A stretch of 30,437 nucleotides of DNA from CAZGMC01 sp964526565 (GCA_964526565.1 CAZGMC010000050.1:1-30437); one strand, 5' to 3'; shown: positions 1 through 7,730, counted from the first letter of the stretch. A program made the numbers and translations. The notes: a model not told the origin generated them from the letters alone.

Positions 1-814
1 CTTCTTCCTGACGGCCGGCTTCCTGGGCATGATGTACTACTACATCCCGAAGCGGGCCAACCGGCCAGTCTATTCGTACCGGCTGTCGATCGTCCACTTC
101 TGGGCGCTGATCTTCCTGTACATCTGGGCCGGGCCGCACCACCTGCACTACACGGCACTGCCGGAATGGGCGCAGACGCTGGGCATGACCTTCTCGATCA
201 TGCTGTGGATGCCGTCCTGGGGCGGCATGATCAACGGCATCATGACGTTGTCCGGCGCCTGGGACAAGCTGCGCACCGACGCCGTGCTGCGCTTCATGGT
301 CGTGTCGGTGGCGTTCTACGGCATGAGCACGTTCGAGGGGCCGCTGATGTCGGTGCGGCCGGTCAACGCGCTCAGCCACTATACCGACTGGACCATCGGC
401 CATGTCCATTCCGGCGCGCTGGGCTGGGTCGCGTTCATCTCGTTCGGCGCGATCTATTTCCTGGTGCCGCGCCTGTGGAACCGGCCGCGGCTGTACTCCG
501 ACAAGCTGGTCGAGTGGCACTTCTGGGTCGCCACCCTGGGCATCGTCCTCTACATCACCGCGATGTGGGTCTCCGGCATCATGCAGGGGCTGATGTGGCG
601 GTCCTACGACTCGCTGGGTTTCCTCCAGTATTCGTTCATCGAGACGGTCGAGGCGATGCACCCGTTCTACGTGATCCGGGCGCTGGGCGGCATCCTGTTC
701 CTGGCCGGCGCGCTGATCATGGTCTACAACCTGTGGATGACGGTGCGCGGCCGCGTCGCCGTGGAGCCGACCGCCACGGTCCCGGCGCGGGCCGCCGCCC
801 GGCCGGCCGAATAG
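1..814 (+). CDS. ccoN: cbb3-type cytochrome c oxidase subunit I (CcoN), 3' part
   Basis: Catalytic haem-copper subunit of the high-affinity cbb3 terminal oxidase in the inner membrane, which reduces O2 to water. The gene enters from the left edge with the frame open from base 2, so only the last 270 residues are seen. Visible family hallmarks are the GPHHLHYT segment, whose His pair at 137-142 matches the Cu-B ligands, and the GHVHSG segment, whose His codons at 401-403 and 407-409 match the ligands of high-spin haem b3 and low-spin haem b. Several hydrophobic helices follow, including a last one near 680-750. It is followed after 15 bp by ccoO, giving the usual ccoNOQP order. The identification is secure; the start lies outside the window. 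Confidence 0.96.
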   Translation, partial: FFLTAGFLGMMYYYIPKRANRPVYSYRLSIVHFWALIFLYIWAGPHHLHYTALPEWAQTLGMTFSIMLWMPSWGGMINGIMTLSGAWDKLRTDAVLRFMVVSVAFYGMSTFEGPLMSVRPVNALSHYTDWTIGHVHSGALGWVAFISFGAIYFLVPRLWNRPRLYSDKLVEWHFWVATLGIVLYITAMWVSGIMQGLMWRSYDSLGFLQYSFIETVEAMHPFYVIRALGGILFLAGALIMVYNLWMTVRGRVAVEPTATVPARAAARPAE

Positions 815-829
815 GGGAGGCCACGAGCC

Positions 830-1552
830 ATGCACTGGCACGGCCGCATCGAGCGCAATGCCATCGTCCTGTCGATCCTGATCCTGATCGTGGTCGCCAT
901 TGGCGGCCTGGTCGAGATCGTGCCGCTGTTCACCATCGAGAGCACGATCGAGGAGGTCGAGGGCGTGCGCCCGTACTCGCCGCTGGAGCTGATCGGCCGG
1001 CGCATCTACATCCGCGAGGGCTGCTACACCTGCCACAGCCAGATGGTCCGCCCGTTCCGCGACGAGGCGGAACGCTACGGCCACTACTCCATCGCCGCGG
1101 AGAGCATGTACGACCACCCGTTCCAATGGGGCTCGAAACGCACCGGGCCCGACCTGGCACGGGTCGGCGGCAAGTATTCCGACGAATGGCACGTTGCCCA
1201 CCTGGTCGACCCGCGGTCGGTGGTGCCGGGCTCGGTCATGCCGCCGTACGCTTTCATGCTCGACCGGCCGCTGCGCATCAGCAACATCGAGGGCCATCTC
1301 CGCGCCAACATCGCTGTCGGCGTGCCCTATACCGCCGACATGGTGACGAACGCCGCCGCCGACCTGCACGCCCAGGCCGATCCCGACGGCGACTGGGGCG
1401 GGCTGCTGGAGCGCTACCCGAACGCCGCAGTCGGCGACTTCGACGGCCAGCCGGAGCGGCTGACCGAAATGGACGCGCTGATCGCCTACCTGCAGATCCT
1501 GGGGCGCATGGTCGACTTCTCCGAGTACACGACCGAGGACCTGCGGCAGTAG
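830..1552 (+). CDS. ccoO: cbb3-type cytochrome c oxidase subunit II (CcoO)
   Basis: Membrane-anchored monohaem cytochrome c of the cbb3 oxidase, passing electrons from CcoP towards CcoN. The 240-residue product has one N-terminal membrane anchor (about residues 11-33) and a periplasmic domain with the haem c motif C65-YT-C68-H69, followed by SQMVRPF, the family signature. A GGGGAGG ribosome site lies just upstream, partly on the ccoN stop. The length matches the family. The late Met residues in the conserved PPYAFM region are consistent with the axial ligand. It sits in the operon between ccoN and ccoQ. Confidence 0.97.
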   Translation: MHWHGRIERNAIVLSILILIVVAIGGLVEIVPLFTIESTIEEVEGVRPYSPLELIGRRIYIREGCYTCHSQMVRPFRDEAERYGHYSIAAESMYDHPFQWGSKRTGPDLARVGGKYSDEWHVAHLVDPRSVVPGSVMPPYAFMLDRPLRISNIEGHLRANIAVGVPYTADMVTNAAADLHAQADPDGDWGGLLERYPNAAVGDFDGQPERLTEMDALIAYLQILGRMVDFSEYTTEDLRQ

Positions 1553-1576
1553 CCGCGCGGGCGAAGGGCAAAGGCC

Positions 1577-1720
1577 ATGTACGAGGTCTTTTCGACGGTC
1601 TGGCTGCTGGTGCTGGTGGTCCTGTTCGCGGCCATCGTCGTCTGGGTGTTCTGGCCCAAGCGCAACAAGAAACTGGAAGAGCACGGTCGCATCCCGCTGC
1701 GGGACGACGAGGAGAAGTGA
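1577..1720 (+). CDS. ccoQ: cbb3-type cytochrome c oxidase subunit CcoQ
   Basis: A 47-residue single-span membrane protein that stabilises the cbb3 complex (family knowledge). It opens with MYEVFSTVW, has one hydrophobic helix at about residues 7-26, then FWPKRNKK, a basic and then acidic cytoplasmic tail that is the usual CcoQ/FixQ end. It is too short for many gene callers. It lies 24 bp after ccoO and 3 bp before ccoP, exactly where the subunit is expected. Confidence 0.9.
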   Translation: MYEVFSTVWLLVLVVLFAAIVVWVFWPKRNKKLEEHGRIPLRDDEEK

Positions 1721-1723
1721 CCC

Positions 1724-2599
1724 ATGCCGACAAAGGTCGAGAAGGATTCGGTCACCGGCACCGAGACGACCGGCCACGAGTGGGACGGCATCAAGGAGCT
1801 GAACACCCCGCTGCCCAAGTGGTGGGTCTACGTCTTCTACGCCACCGTGATCTGGTCGGTGATCTATCTCTTCCTCTATCCAGCCATTCCCCTGGGCGTG
1901 ACCTACACGCGCGGCCTGCTCGGCTATGACCAGCGTGCCACGCTGGACGGCATCCTGGCCGAGGCGCGCGCCGCCCAGGCCGTCTTCCGCGACCGCATCG
2001 AGCAGGCCACGACCGGCGAGATCCGCGCCGACCCGGAACTGCTGCAGTTCGCGCTGGCCGGCGGGCAGGCGTCCTTCGCCGACAACTGTGCGCCGTGCCA
2101 CGGCCTGGGCGGGGCCGGCAACCCCGGCGGCTTCCCGGTGCTGGCCGACGACGAATGGCTGTGGGGCGGCTCGCTCGACGCCATCCAGTTCACGATCCGC
2201 CATGGCGTGCGCAACGACGACGACCCGGACGCGCGGCTCTCAACCATGCCCGCCTACGGCCGCGACGGCCTGCTGACCCGCGCGGAGATCGAGGACACGG
2301 CGGCCTATGTGCTGGCCCTGTCCGGTCAGGCGCACGACGAGGCGGCGGCCGGCCGCGGCGCGGCGATCTTCGAGCAGCAGTGCGCCTCGTGCCACGCCGT
2401 CGACGGCACCGGCCTGCACGAGTTGGGCGCGCCCAACCTGACCGACGCCATCTGGCTCTACGGCGGCACGCGCGCCGACATCATGGCCCAGCTGCAGAAC
2501 CCGCAACTGGGCGTCATGCCCCCCTGGACCGGCCGCCTCGACGAGTCCACCGTCAAGATGCTGACCGTCTACGTTCACGGCCTGGGCGGCGGGCAGTAG
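1724..2599 (+). CDS. ccoP: cbb3-type cytochrome c oxidase subunit III (CcoP)
   Basis: Dihaem c-type cytochrome that accepts electrons from soluble cytochrome c for the cbb3 oxidase. The 291-residue product has an N-terminal cytoplasmic stretch ending in TPLPKWW, a membrane helix at about residues 33-52, and two periplasmic haem c domains with C122-APC-H126 and C220-ASC-H224. Conserved TMPAYG and VMPPW supply likely Met axial ligands. It starts 3 bp after ccoQ. The last 25 bases overlap the end of the convergent ADP-ribosylglycohydrolase gene. The assembly genes ccoGHIS, which often follow, are not present next to it. Confidence 0.97.
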   Translation: MPTKVEKDSVTGTETTGHEWDGIKELNTPLPKWWVYVFYATVIWSVIYLFLYPAIPLGVTYTRGLLGYDQRATLDGILAEARAAQAVFRDRIEQATTGEIRADPELLQFALAGGQASFADNCAPCHGLGGAGNPGGFPVLADDEWLWGGSLDAIQFTIRHGVRNDDDPDARLSTMPAYGRDGLLTRAEIEDTAAYVLALSGQAHDEAAAGRGAAIFEQQCASCHAVDGTGLHELGAPNLTDAIWLYGGTRADIMAQLQNPQLGVMPPWTGRLDESTVKMLTVYVHGLGGGQ

Positions 2600-3354
2600 G
2601 CGGCGCGGAACCGGTCGAGCACCGCGCGCAGCGGGTCGTCCAGGCGGGTGCGGGCCTCGGCGGCGATCCAGGCGGGGATGCCGTACAGCGGCTCGGCGAT
2701 GCTGCCGGCCATGGCGGCGATGGTGTCGGCGTCGCCGCCCAGGCTGACGGCGCTGCGCACCGCATCCTCGAAGTCGGCGGCGGCCAGGGCGCAGACGATG
2801 GCCGGCGGCACCGAGCCCATGCACGACACCCCGCAGTCATAGACCTGCGGCAGGTCGGCCACGGCGGGGCTCAGGTCGTAGCCGAAATGGCGCTGGATCT
2901 CGTGGCGGATGGCATCGGCAGCCACGCCCTCGCGGGCCAGCCAGACGGCGGCGGCGATAGCCTGGGCGCCGCGGATGCCCTCCGGGTGGTTGTGCGACAC
3001 GGCGGCGGAGCGTTCGGCCAGCACCAGCACCTCGCGCAGGTCGGAAGCGGCGCAGGCGCAGGGGCTGACCCGCATGGCCGAGCCGTTGCCCCAGCTGTCA
3101 TAGGCCGGCATGTCGTCGCTCAAGCCCCAGTGGATGAAGGTGCCACCGTAGCCGGCGCGCGGGTAGTGCCGCACGTATCGCCGCAGGTAATCGGCAAAGT
3201 CGCCATGATCGAGCAGGCACTCGGCCACCGCCACCGTGCATACCGTGTCGTCGGTGAACCGGCAGCCGGGGCCGAACAGCTCGAAGTCCTTCGTGCCGGC
3301 GCCGAACCCTTCGTAGATGGACCCGACGATATCGCCGACGATGGCCCCCAGCAT
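2575..3354 (-). CDS. ADP-ribosylglycohydrolase family protein
   Basis: Enzyme of the DraG/ARH fold, a binuclear Mg2+ hydrolase that removes ADP-ribose from proteins or small molecules; the exact substrate cannot be read from sequence. Family motifs are GDIVGS at residues 7-12, FTDDT at 33-37 (metal-binding Asp pair 35/36), NGSAMR at 90-95, SHNHPEG at 120-126 and SLGGDADTIAAMAG near 204-217 with Asp208/Asp210. At 259 residues it is close to family length. A GGGAGG site precedes the start. It lies 31 bp after a DUF465 gene on the same strand, so the two may be co-transcribed. No dinitrogenase-reductase partner (draT, nif) is present, so a role in nitrogenase control is not supported. Its end overlaps ccoP by 25 bp. 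Confidence 0.88.
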   Translation of the reverse strand: MLGAIVGDIVGSIYEGFGAGTKDFELFGPGCRFTDDTVCTVAVAECLLDHGDFADYLRRYVRHYPRAGYGGTFIHWGLSDDMPAYDSWGNGSAMRVSPCACAASDLREVLVLAERSAAVSHNHPEGIRGAQAIAAAVWLAREGVAADAIRHEIQRHFGYDLSPAVADLPQVYDCGVSCMGSVPPAIVCALAAADFEDAVRSAVSLGGDADTIAAMAGSIAEPLYGIPAWIAAEARTRLDDPLRAVLDRFRAAYCPPPRP

Positions 3355-3385
3355 GCCGTGCCTCCCTCTGCCGTTGTCGCTGCCG

Positions 3386-3586
3386 TCAGGCGATGATGTC
3401 GGGCAGCAGTTCGCTCTCGATCCGGGCGATCTGGTCCTTCAGGGCCAGCTTGCGCTTCTTCAGGCGGCTCAGCCGCAGCTGGTCGAACGGTTTCTCCTCG
3501 GACAGGCGAGCGATCACCACGTCGAGGTCGCGATGCTCCATGCGCAGCGCGATCAGCCGTTCCCGCAGGGTGTCGATGTCGTCCAT
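3386..3586 (-). CDS. DUF465/YdcH family small coiled-coil protein (copy 1)
   Basis: A 66-residue basic helical protein: DTLRERLIALRMEHRDLD, then a loop and LSRLKKRKLALKDQI. This is the YdcH/DUF465 helical hairpin. The molecular role is unknown in the family. I chose the Met at 3586 because the family motif begins right after it and GGGA sits a few bases upstream. The same frame stays open to a Met at 3637, which would add 17 residues that do not resemble the family. It lies upstream of the ADP-ribosylglycohydrolase on the same strand and is divergent from a second DUF465 gene. Confidence 0.8.
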   Translation of the reverse strand: MDDIDTLRERLIALRMEHRDLDVVIARLSEEKPFDQLRLSRLKKRKLALKDQIARIESELLPDIIA

Positions 3587-3796
3587 GAGTCCCGGCATAC
3601 CGAAATCGCGATCGTGGAACCATAACGGCAATGCCATGTGAGCCGGAATGTCCCAAACGCCCCGGCCGGACTGTCTCGAACGCCGCCGCCGGCCGGCCCT
3701 TGTCGGCAGGGCGCCCGGCGTCCGCTACCACCAGGGATGGCCGATCCGGGAAATTGCACCGCCGGCTGCGACGCTCTTGATTGCTTCCCCGTTTCG

Positions 3797-3813
3797 TCAC
3801 AAGTGTGATACAC
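3797..3813. promoter_or_regulatory. Palindrome upstream of DUF465 copy 2, possible operator
   Basis: TCACA-AG-TGTGA at 3797-3808 is a perfect 5-bp inverted repeat, overlapping GTGT-GAT-ACAC at 3803-3813. It sits in a locally AT-richer stretch about 65-80 bp before the second DUF465 start, between the two divergent DUF465 genes. GTGATA/TACACT could serve as a -10 element, but no convincing -35 at the right distance is visible. A regulator site is inferred only from the symmetry and position. Confidence 0.3.
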
Positions 3814-3875
3814 TAGCATGTTCTCGACAAGGCGAGACACTAGGCGAGACGTCGTCTGCAAGAGAGGAGTTCGAC

Positions 3876-4055
3876 ATGTCGCTGACCGACCGGATCGATT
3901 CGTTGCGCGCCAAGCATGCTGCCCTCGACAGGGAGTTGGAGGACCAGATCCGCCGCCCGCTCCCGAGTATGGATGAGGTGAGCCGGTTGAAGCGAATGAA
4001 GCTCCGCGTGAAGGATGAACTCTACCGTCTGGGTTGCCAGGCCCAGTCGGCCTGA
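3876..4055 (+). CDS. DUF465/YdcH family small coiled-coil protein (copy 2)
   Basis: A 59-residue product with DRIDSLRAKHAALDRELED, a short linker and EVSRLKRMKLRVKDELYRL, the same two-helix pattern as the copy at 3386-3586. The start is fixed by an AGAGAGGAG ribosome site 6 bases upstream. An in-frame opening back to 3648 is not family-like and was left out. The function is unknown. The stop codon lies within a 14-bp triple repeat, and a strong hairpin follows. Confidence 0.85.
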   Translation: MSLTDRIDSLRAKHAALDRELEDQIRRPLPSMDEVSRLKRMKLRVKDELYRLGCQAQSA

Positions 4056-4086
4056 CAGTGTCGGCCTGACAGTGTCGGCCTGACAT
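4047..4086 (+). repeat. 14-bp tandem repeat, about three copies
   Basis: The unit TCGGCCTGACAGTG occurs at 4047-4060 and 4061-4074, then partially at 4075-4086. The first copy supplies the stop codon of the DUF465 gene, and later copies repeat the TGA in the same relative position. Confidence 0.85.
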
Positions 4087-4101
4087 CGGGCCCATGACCG
4101 C

Positions 4102-4125
4102 GGCGCGCCCGCCAGCGGGCGCGCC
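4102..4125. terminator. Perfect 11-bp hairpin between convergent genes
   Basis: GGCGCGCCCGC and its exact reverse complement are separated by only two bases. The hairpin lies between the ends of the plus-strand DUF465 gene and the minus-strand trcR gene, so it could end transcription both ways. No T-run follows on either strand, so the terminator function is inferred from position and stem strength. Confidence 0.6.
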
Positions 4126-4145
4126 GATCATCGCCGCGGGTCGCA

Positions 4146-4751
4146 TCATCCCTCGACCGGCGATACCGTCTCCGTTGCGATATCCACATCCTCCTCCGTT
4201 TCGCCGTCCTCGTGCTGCTCTTCCGGCGGCATCGTGCGCTTCACCTTGCTCAGGGCATACTCGAGGTCCGCCTGGGTGCACAGGCCGAGCAGCACCGGGC
4301 TGCGCGGCTTGATGTTCTGCGCGTTCCAGTGGGTCTTGTCGCGGACCGCGCTGATCGTCGGCTTGGTCGTGCCGATCAGGCGCGAGACGGCAGCATCGCT
4401 CAGCTCCGGATGGTTCTTGAGCAGCCAGGCGATGGCGTCCGGCTTGTCGCCGCGCTTGGTCACCGGGGTGTAGCGCGGTCCCTTGCTGCGCGCCGCCGGC
4501 ATCGGGAAGTCCGGCGTGGCCATGCGCAGCCGCGCCGACGGATCCTTCGAGCAGCGGTCGATCTCTGCCTGGGTGAGCTGCCCGGCGGCCACCGGATCCA
4601 TGCCGACCATGCCTGCGGCGACCTCGCCGTCGGCGATCGCCTGCACCTCCAGCTCATGCAGACCGCAGAAGTCGGCGATCTGGTCGAAGCCGAGCGACGT
4701 GTTCTCGATCAACCAGACGGCGGTGGCCTTGGGCATCAAGGGCTGCGCCAT
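4146..4751 (-). CDS. trcR: DUF1013 family protein, cell-cycle transcriptional regulator TrcR
   Basis: A 201-residue protein of the alphaproteobacterial DUF1013 family, named TrcR after a regulator that binds RNA polymerase and cell-cycle promoters (family knowledge). Recognisable segments are MPKATAVWLIENTSLGFDQIA and the following FCGLHELEVQAIADGE at the N terminus, GPRYTPVTKRGDKPDAI in the middle, and a helix-turn-helix-like stretch with LSDAAVSRLIGTTKPTI. The C-terminal 30 residues are strongly acidic. The start at 4751 is chosen over one 8 codons upstream because GGAGGAAC lies directly before it. The gene stands alone and is convergent with a DUF465 gene. Confidence 0.85.
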   Translation of the reverse strand: MAQPLMPKATAVWLIENTSLGFDQIADFCGLHELEVQAIADGEVAAGMVGMDPVAAGQLTQAEIDRCSKDPSARLRMATPDFPMPAARSKGPRYTPVTKRGDKPDAIAWLLKNHPELSDAAVSRLIGTTKPTISAVRDKTHWNAQNIKPRSPVLLGLCTQADLEYALSKVKRTMPPEEQHEDGETEEDVDIATETVSPVEG

Positions 4752-4902
4752 CGTTCCTCCTCTTGAACCGAACATGCTTTCTGAACAGAGACGCCGGCCG
4801 CCGCGGCCGTCCCCGCGGCGCCGGCGGTCCCGGCATCCCTTCCCCCTGTCAAGGGGTTTACTCCTGGATATAGGCGATCACCCGCACCAACCAAATATCA
4901 CT

Positions 4903-5904
4903 TTACGTCAACAATACAATCTTGCCGATATGCTGGCCCGATTCCATCAGGGCGTGGGCGGCGGCCGCCTCGGCCAGGGGGAAGGTCTTGTGGATGACCG
5001 GCCTGACCCGGCCCTCGGCAAGCAGCGGCCAGACCTTGTCGTGCAGCGCCCGGGCGATCGCCGCCTTGTCGGCCACCGGCCGCGCCCTGAGCGTCGAGCC
5101 GGTCAGCGTCAGGCGCTTGAGCATGACCGGCATCATGTTGAGCGTGATCTTGGGGCCCTTGAGGAAGGCGATCGAGACGTGGCGGCCCGCCACGGCCAGC
5201 GCCTCGATATCGCGCGCGATGTAGTCGCCGCCGACCATGTCCAGGATCACGTCGACGCCGCGCCCTTCGGTGAACTCCCGCACCGCCTGAACGAAGTCCT
5301 CGTCGGTGTAGTTGACGGCGCGGTCGGCGCCCAGCTCGCGGCAGGCCCCGCACTTGATGTCGCTGCCGGCCGTGGTGATGACGCGGGCGCCGAAGGCCTT
5401 GCACAGCTGGATGGCGGTCGTGCCGATGCCGCTGGTGCCGCCGTGGACCAGGATCGACTCGCCGGGCTTGAGGCCGGCGCGGTCGAACACGTTGCTCCAC
5501 ACGGTGAAGAAGGTCTCCGGCACGGCGCCGGCCTCGGTCATCGACAGCCCGGCCGGCACCGGCAGGCACTGCGGTGCCGGCGCCGCGCAGTATTCGGCAT
5601 AGCCGCCGCCGGCGATCAGCGCACAGACCGCATCGCCTTCCGTCCATCCGGTCACGCCGGGACCCAGCGCGGCGATGGTGCCGGCGACCTCCAGCCCTGG
5701 CAGGACCGAGGCGCCCGGCGGCGGCGGGTAGACGCCCTTGCGCTGCAGCACGTCGGGCCGGTTGACGCCGGCGACGGCGACCTTGATCAGCATTTCGCCC
5801 TCGGCCGGGTGCGGCACCGGCACTGTGGCCGGGCGCAGCACGTCGGGGCCGCCGGGCTCGGCGATCTCGATGGCGGTCATGCTGGCGGGCACGTCGCTGG
5901 CCAT
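4903..5904 (-). CDS. NAD(P)H-quinone oxidoreductase, zinc-independent MDR family
   Basis: A 333-residue medium-chain reductase of the quinone oxidoreductase/PIG3 type, predicted to reduce quinones or enals with NADPH in the cytoplasm. The N-terminal GroES-like half includes VAGVNRPDVLQRKGVYPPPPGAS, typical of PIG3-like enzymes. The cofactor half has VHGGTSGIGTTAIQLCKAFGA, the nucleotide-binding turn. Catalytic zinc ligands of alcohol dehydrogenases are absent. The start at 5904 follows AAGGAGGAG. The same frame is open for 107 codons upstream but lacks family similarity. The gene is divergent from DUF1192 across 117 bp. Confidence 0.88.
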   Translation of the reverse strand: MASDVPASMTAIEIAEPGGPDVLRPATVPVPHPAEGEMLIKVAVAGVNRPDVLQRKGVYPPPPGASVLPGLEVAGTIAALGPGVTGWTEGDAVCALIAGGGYAEYCAAPAPQCLPVPAGLSMTEAGAVPETFFTVWSNVFDRAGLKPGESILVHGGTSGIGTTAIQLCKAFGARVITTAGSDIKCGACRELGADRAVNYTDEDFVQAVREFTEGRGVDVILDMVGGDYIARDIEALAVAGRHVSIAFLKGPKITLNMMPVMLKRLTLTGSTLRARPVADKAAIARALHDKVWPLLAEGRVRPVIHKTFPLAEAAAAHALMESGQHIGKIVLLT

Positions 5905-5938
5905 GGCTCCTCCTTGCGTCCGGTGTCGGGCGCGGGCG

Positions 5939-5953
5939 ACGATGTTGCATCGT
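5939..5953. promoter_or_regulatory. 15-bp palindrome between quinone reductase and DUF1192
   Basis: ACGATG-TTG-CATCGT is a perfect inverted repeat 35 bp upstream of the quinone reductase start and about 70 bp before DUF1192. Its placement between divergent genes suggests an operator, but no regulator gene is adjacent and no clear -35/-10 pair is seen. Confidence 0.25.
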
Positions 5954-6021
5954 GTAGCGGGCCGGGGCAACACTGGCAAGCTGCCGCGCTTGTGCCGATC
6001 GGAGGAGGAAGGAGGACCGCC

Positions 6022-6210
6022 ATGAACCCCGAGGACCTGGAGCCGCGCCGCGCCACGCCGGCGCCCAAGTCCCTGGATACCATGGGCGTGGCCGAGCTGG
6101 AGGCGTACATCGCCGACCTGGAGGCGGAGATCGCCCGCGCCCGCGAGGTGATCGCCGCCAAGCTGGGCCACCGCAGTGCCGCCGAGGCGCTGTTCAAGGC
6201 CGGGGGCTGA
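6022..6210 (+). CDS. DUF1192 family protein
   Basis: A 62-residue protein with the DUF1192 core: a short acidic/Pro-rich lead, then GVAELEAYIADLEAEIARAREVI, a heptad-rich coiled-coil helix, ending KLGHRSAAEALFK. The role is unknown. A very purine-rich ribosome site (repeated GGAGGA) sits just upstream and fixes the start. The 3-hydroxybutyrate dehydrogenase gene follows after 34 bp on the same strand, so they may form an operon. Confidence 0.85.
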   Translation: MNPEDLEPRRATPAPKSLDTMGVAELEAYIADLEAEIARAREVIAAKLGHRSAAEALFKAGG

Positions 6211-6244
6211 TCCCGATAACGCCACGACTCAAGGGAGATTTGCC

Positions 6245-7027
6245 ATGCTCAAGGGCAGGAGCGCCGTGATCACCGGATCGACCAGCGGCATCGGCCTGGC
6301 CTATGCCAGGGCGCTGGCCGCCGAGGGGTGCGACATCTGCCTCAACGGTTTCGGCGACCCGGCCGAGATCGAGTCGATCCGCACCGGGCTGGAACGCGAC
6401 CACGGCGTCCGCGCCCTGTACCACGGCGCCGACATGGCCAGGCCGGACGAGATCGCGGCGCTGGTCGAGGCGGCGACCGCAGCGCTCGGCCGGATCGACA
6501 TCATGATCCACAACGCCGGCATCCAGCACACCGATCGGATCGAGGACTTCCCCGCCGAGCAGTGGGACGCGCTGCTGGCCATCCACCTGTCGGCGGCGTT
6601 CCATCTGACGCGGCTGGTGCTGCCGCCGATGAAGGCGCGCGACTGGGGCCGGATCCTCTACACGGCCTCCGCCCACGGCCTGGTCGCCTCGCCGTTCAAG
6701 GCCGGCTACGTTGCCGCCAAGCACGGCCTGGTTGGCCTGTGCAAGGTGGTCGCCCTGGAGACGGCGGAGACCGGGATCACCTGCAACGCCATCTGCCCCG
6801 GCTGGGTGCGCACGCCGCTGGTTGAACGCCAGATCGAGGCGCTGGCCGCCGAACGCGGCCTGGACATCGAGAGCGCGGCGCGCGAGCTGCTTGGCGCCAA
6901 GCAGCCGACCAGGCAGTTCGTCATGCCGGAGCAGCTGGGCCGGCTCGCCGTGTTCCTGTGCAGCGATGCCGCCGCCCAGATGACCGGCGTGCCGGTATCC
7001 ATGGACGCCGGCTGGACCGCGCAGTAG
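6245..7027 (+). CDS. bdhA: 3-hydroxybutyrate dehydrogenase (SDR family)
   Basis: Oxidises D-3-hydroxybutyrate to acetoacetate with NAD+ in ketone body and polyhydroxybutyrate turnover. The 260-residue product shows the SDR cofactor loop T10-GSTSGIG17, NAG at 90-92, catalytic S142 and Y155-xxx-K159 in SAHGLVASPF...YVAAKHG, plus CNAICPGWVRTPLV and the KQPTRQFV segment that marks this subfamily. The product ends GWTAQ, typical of the family. AAGGGAG precedes the start. Position 114, Asn in most SDR catalytic tetrads, reads as His here (AIHLSAAFH). No PHA genes are adjacent. Confidence 0.9.
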   Translation: MLKGRSAVITGSTSGIGLAYARALAAEGCDICLNGFGDPAEIESIRTGLERDHGVRALYHGADMARPDEIAALVEAATAALGRIDIMIHNAGIQHTDRIEDFPAEQWDALLAIHLSAAFHLTRLVLPPMKARDWGRILYTASAHGLVASPFKAGYVAAKHGLVGLCKVVALETAETGITCNAICPGWVRTPLVERQIEALAAERGLDIESAARELLGAKQPTRQFVMPEQLGRLAVFLCSDAAAQMTGVPVSMDAGWTAQ

Positions 7028-7127
7028 AGCGGCGCAACAGCGGCGCGACGGCCGTTGCGGCGCTGGCGTTGCAGGCGTCCTAGCCTTATGCTGGTGAACC
7101 ACGGCATCGCGCGCACCGCCAGGGCCC

Positions 7128-7724
7128 ATGGACCGGGGCAATCCCGCCGCCCGCAGCGGCTTCGTCAACTTCCCGACGAACGACCCCCGCTACAAGAACA
7201 CCGGCGAGGGCGGCATGTTCGTGCGCCTTGTGGTGGTGCCGAACCGCGATGCGGACTTCATGGTGTGTGCCGGTGGCGAGATCCGGTTCCTGGCGGACGC
7301 CGCCCTGGTCGGTGACGACCTGACCGAGCCGCCGCCGAAGCCGGAGCCGCCCGACCGGATCAAGCGCAACGCCTTGGGCCGCATGCTGCTCAACGCGCGC
7401 CTGCTGATCCCGGCCCGCGACCGCTCGGGAGAGTGGCATGACTATGCCGAGCGGATCGAGCGGCGCAAGACGTACCTGACAGACTCCTACTTCCAGGAAC
7501 GGATCAGCAGCGGCCCGGCCGCCGGCCGCCGGCTGTCGATGGACCTGCTCGCCGCGATCACGCTGGGGTCGACCGGCTGGGCGGGATTCGACGAGGCGGA
7601 ACAGCTCTACTGGCGGTGCCGCCATGCCGACCTGACCGAGCCGGGCCGGCGGATCTACGACGACCTGAAGGACCTCTACGCCGGGACGGGCTCGCTGGCG
7701 CTGCAGACCTGGGTCGACCGCTGA
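7128..7724 (+). CDS. Hypothetical protein, 198 residues
   Basis: I do not recognise this protein. It has no signal peptide or membrane segment. It contains FVNFPTNDPRYKNTGEGGMFVRLVV near the start, a proline-rich linker (EPPPKPEPPD) near residues 66-75, and a largely helical second half with ERIERRKTYLTDSYFQER and several charged clusters. The frame has normal third-position GC bias and uses all residue types, so it looks like a real cytoplasmic protein. It is convergent with pdxH. The start ATG at 7128 has only a weak purine stretch before it. Four 12-bp repeats begin directly after the stop. Confidence 0.6.
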   Translation: MDRGNPAARSGFVNFPTNDPRYKNTGEGGMFVRLVVVPNRDADFMVCAGGEIRFLADAALVGDDLTEPPPKPEPPDRIKRNALGRMLLNARLLIPARDRSGEWHDYAERIERRKTYLTDSYFQERISSGPAAGRRLSMDLLAAITLGSTGWAGFDEAEQLYWRCRHADLTEPGRRIYDDLKDLYAGTGSLALQTWVDR

Positions 7725-7730
7725 CCGCCC

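Noticed and set aside
166..1929. Long plus-strand frame across ccoN, ccoO and ccoQ
   Set aside because: It is an out-of-frame shadow rich in Arg, Gly and His, overlapping three certain cbb3 genes.
2575..3354. DraG-type nitrogenase reactivation enzyme
   Set aside because: Only the general fold is supported. No draT or nif gene is in the window, so the specific name is not justified.
4847..4852. TTGACA on the minus strand upstream of trcR
   Set aside because: The sequence 16-18 bp downstream is GC-rich and has no plausible -10 element.
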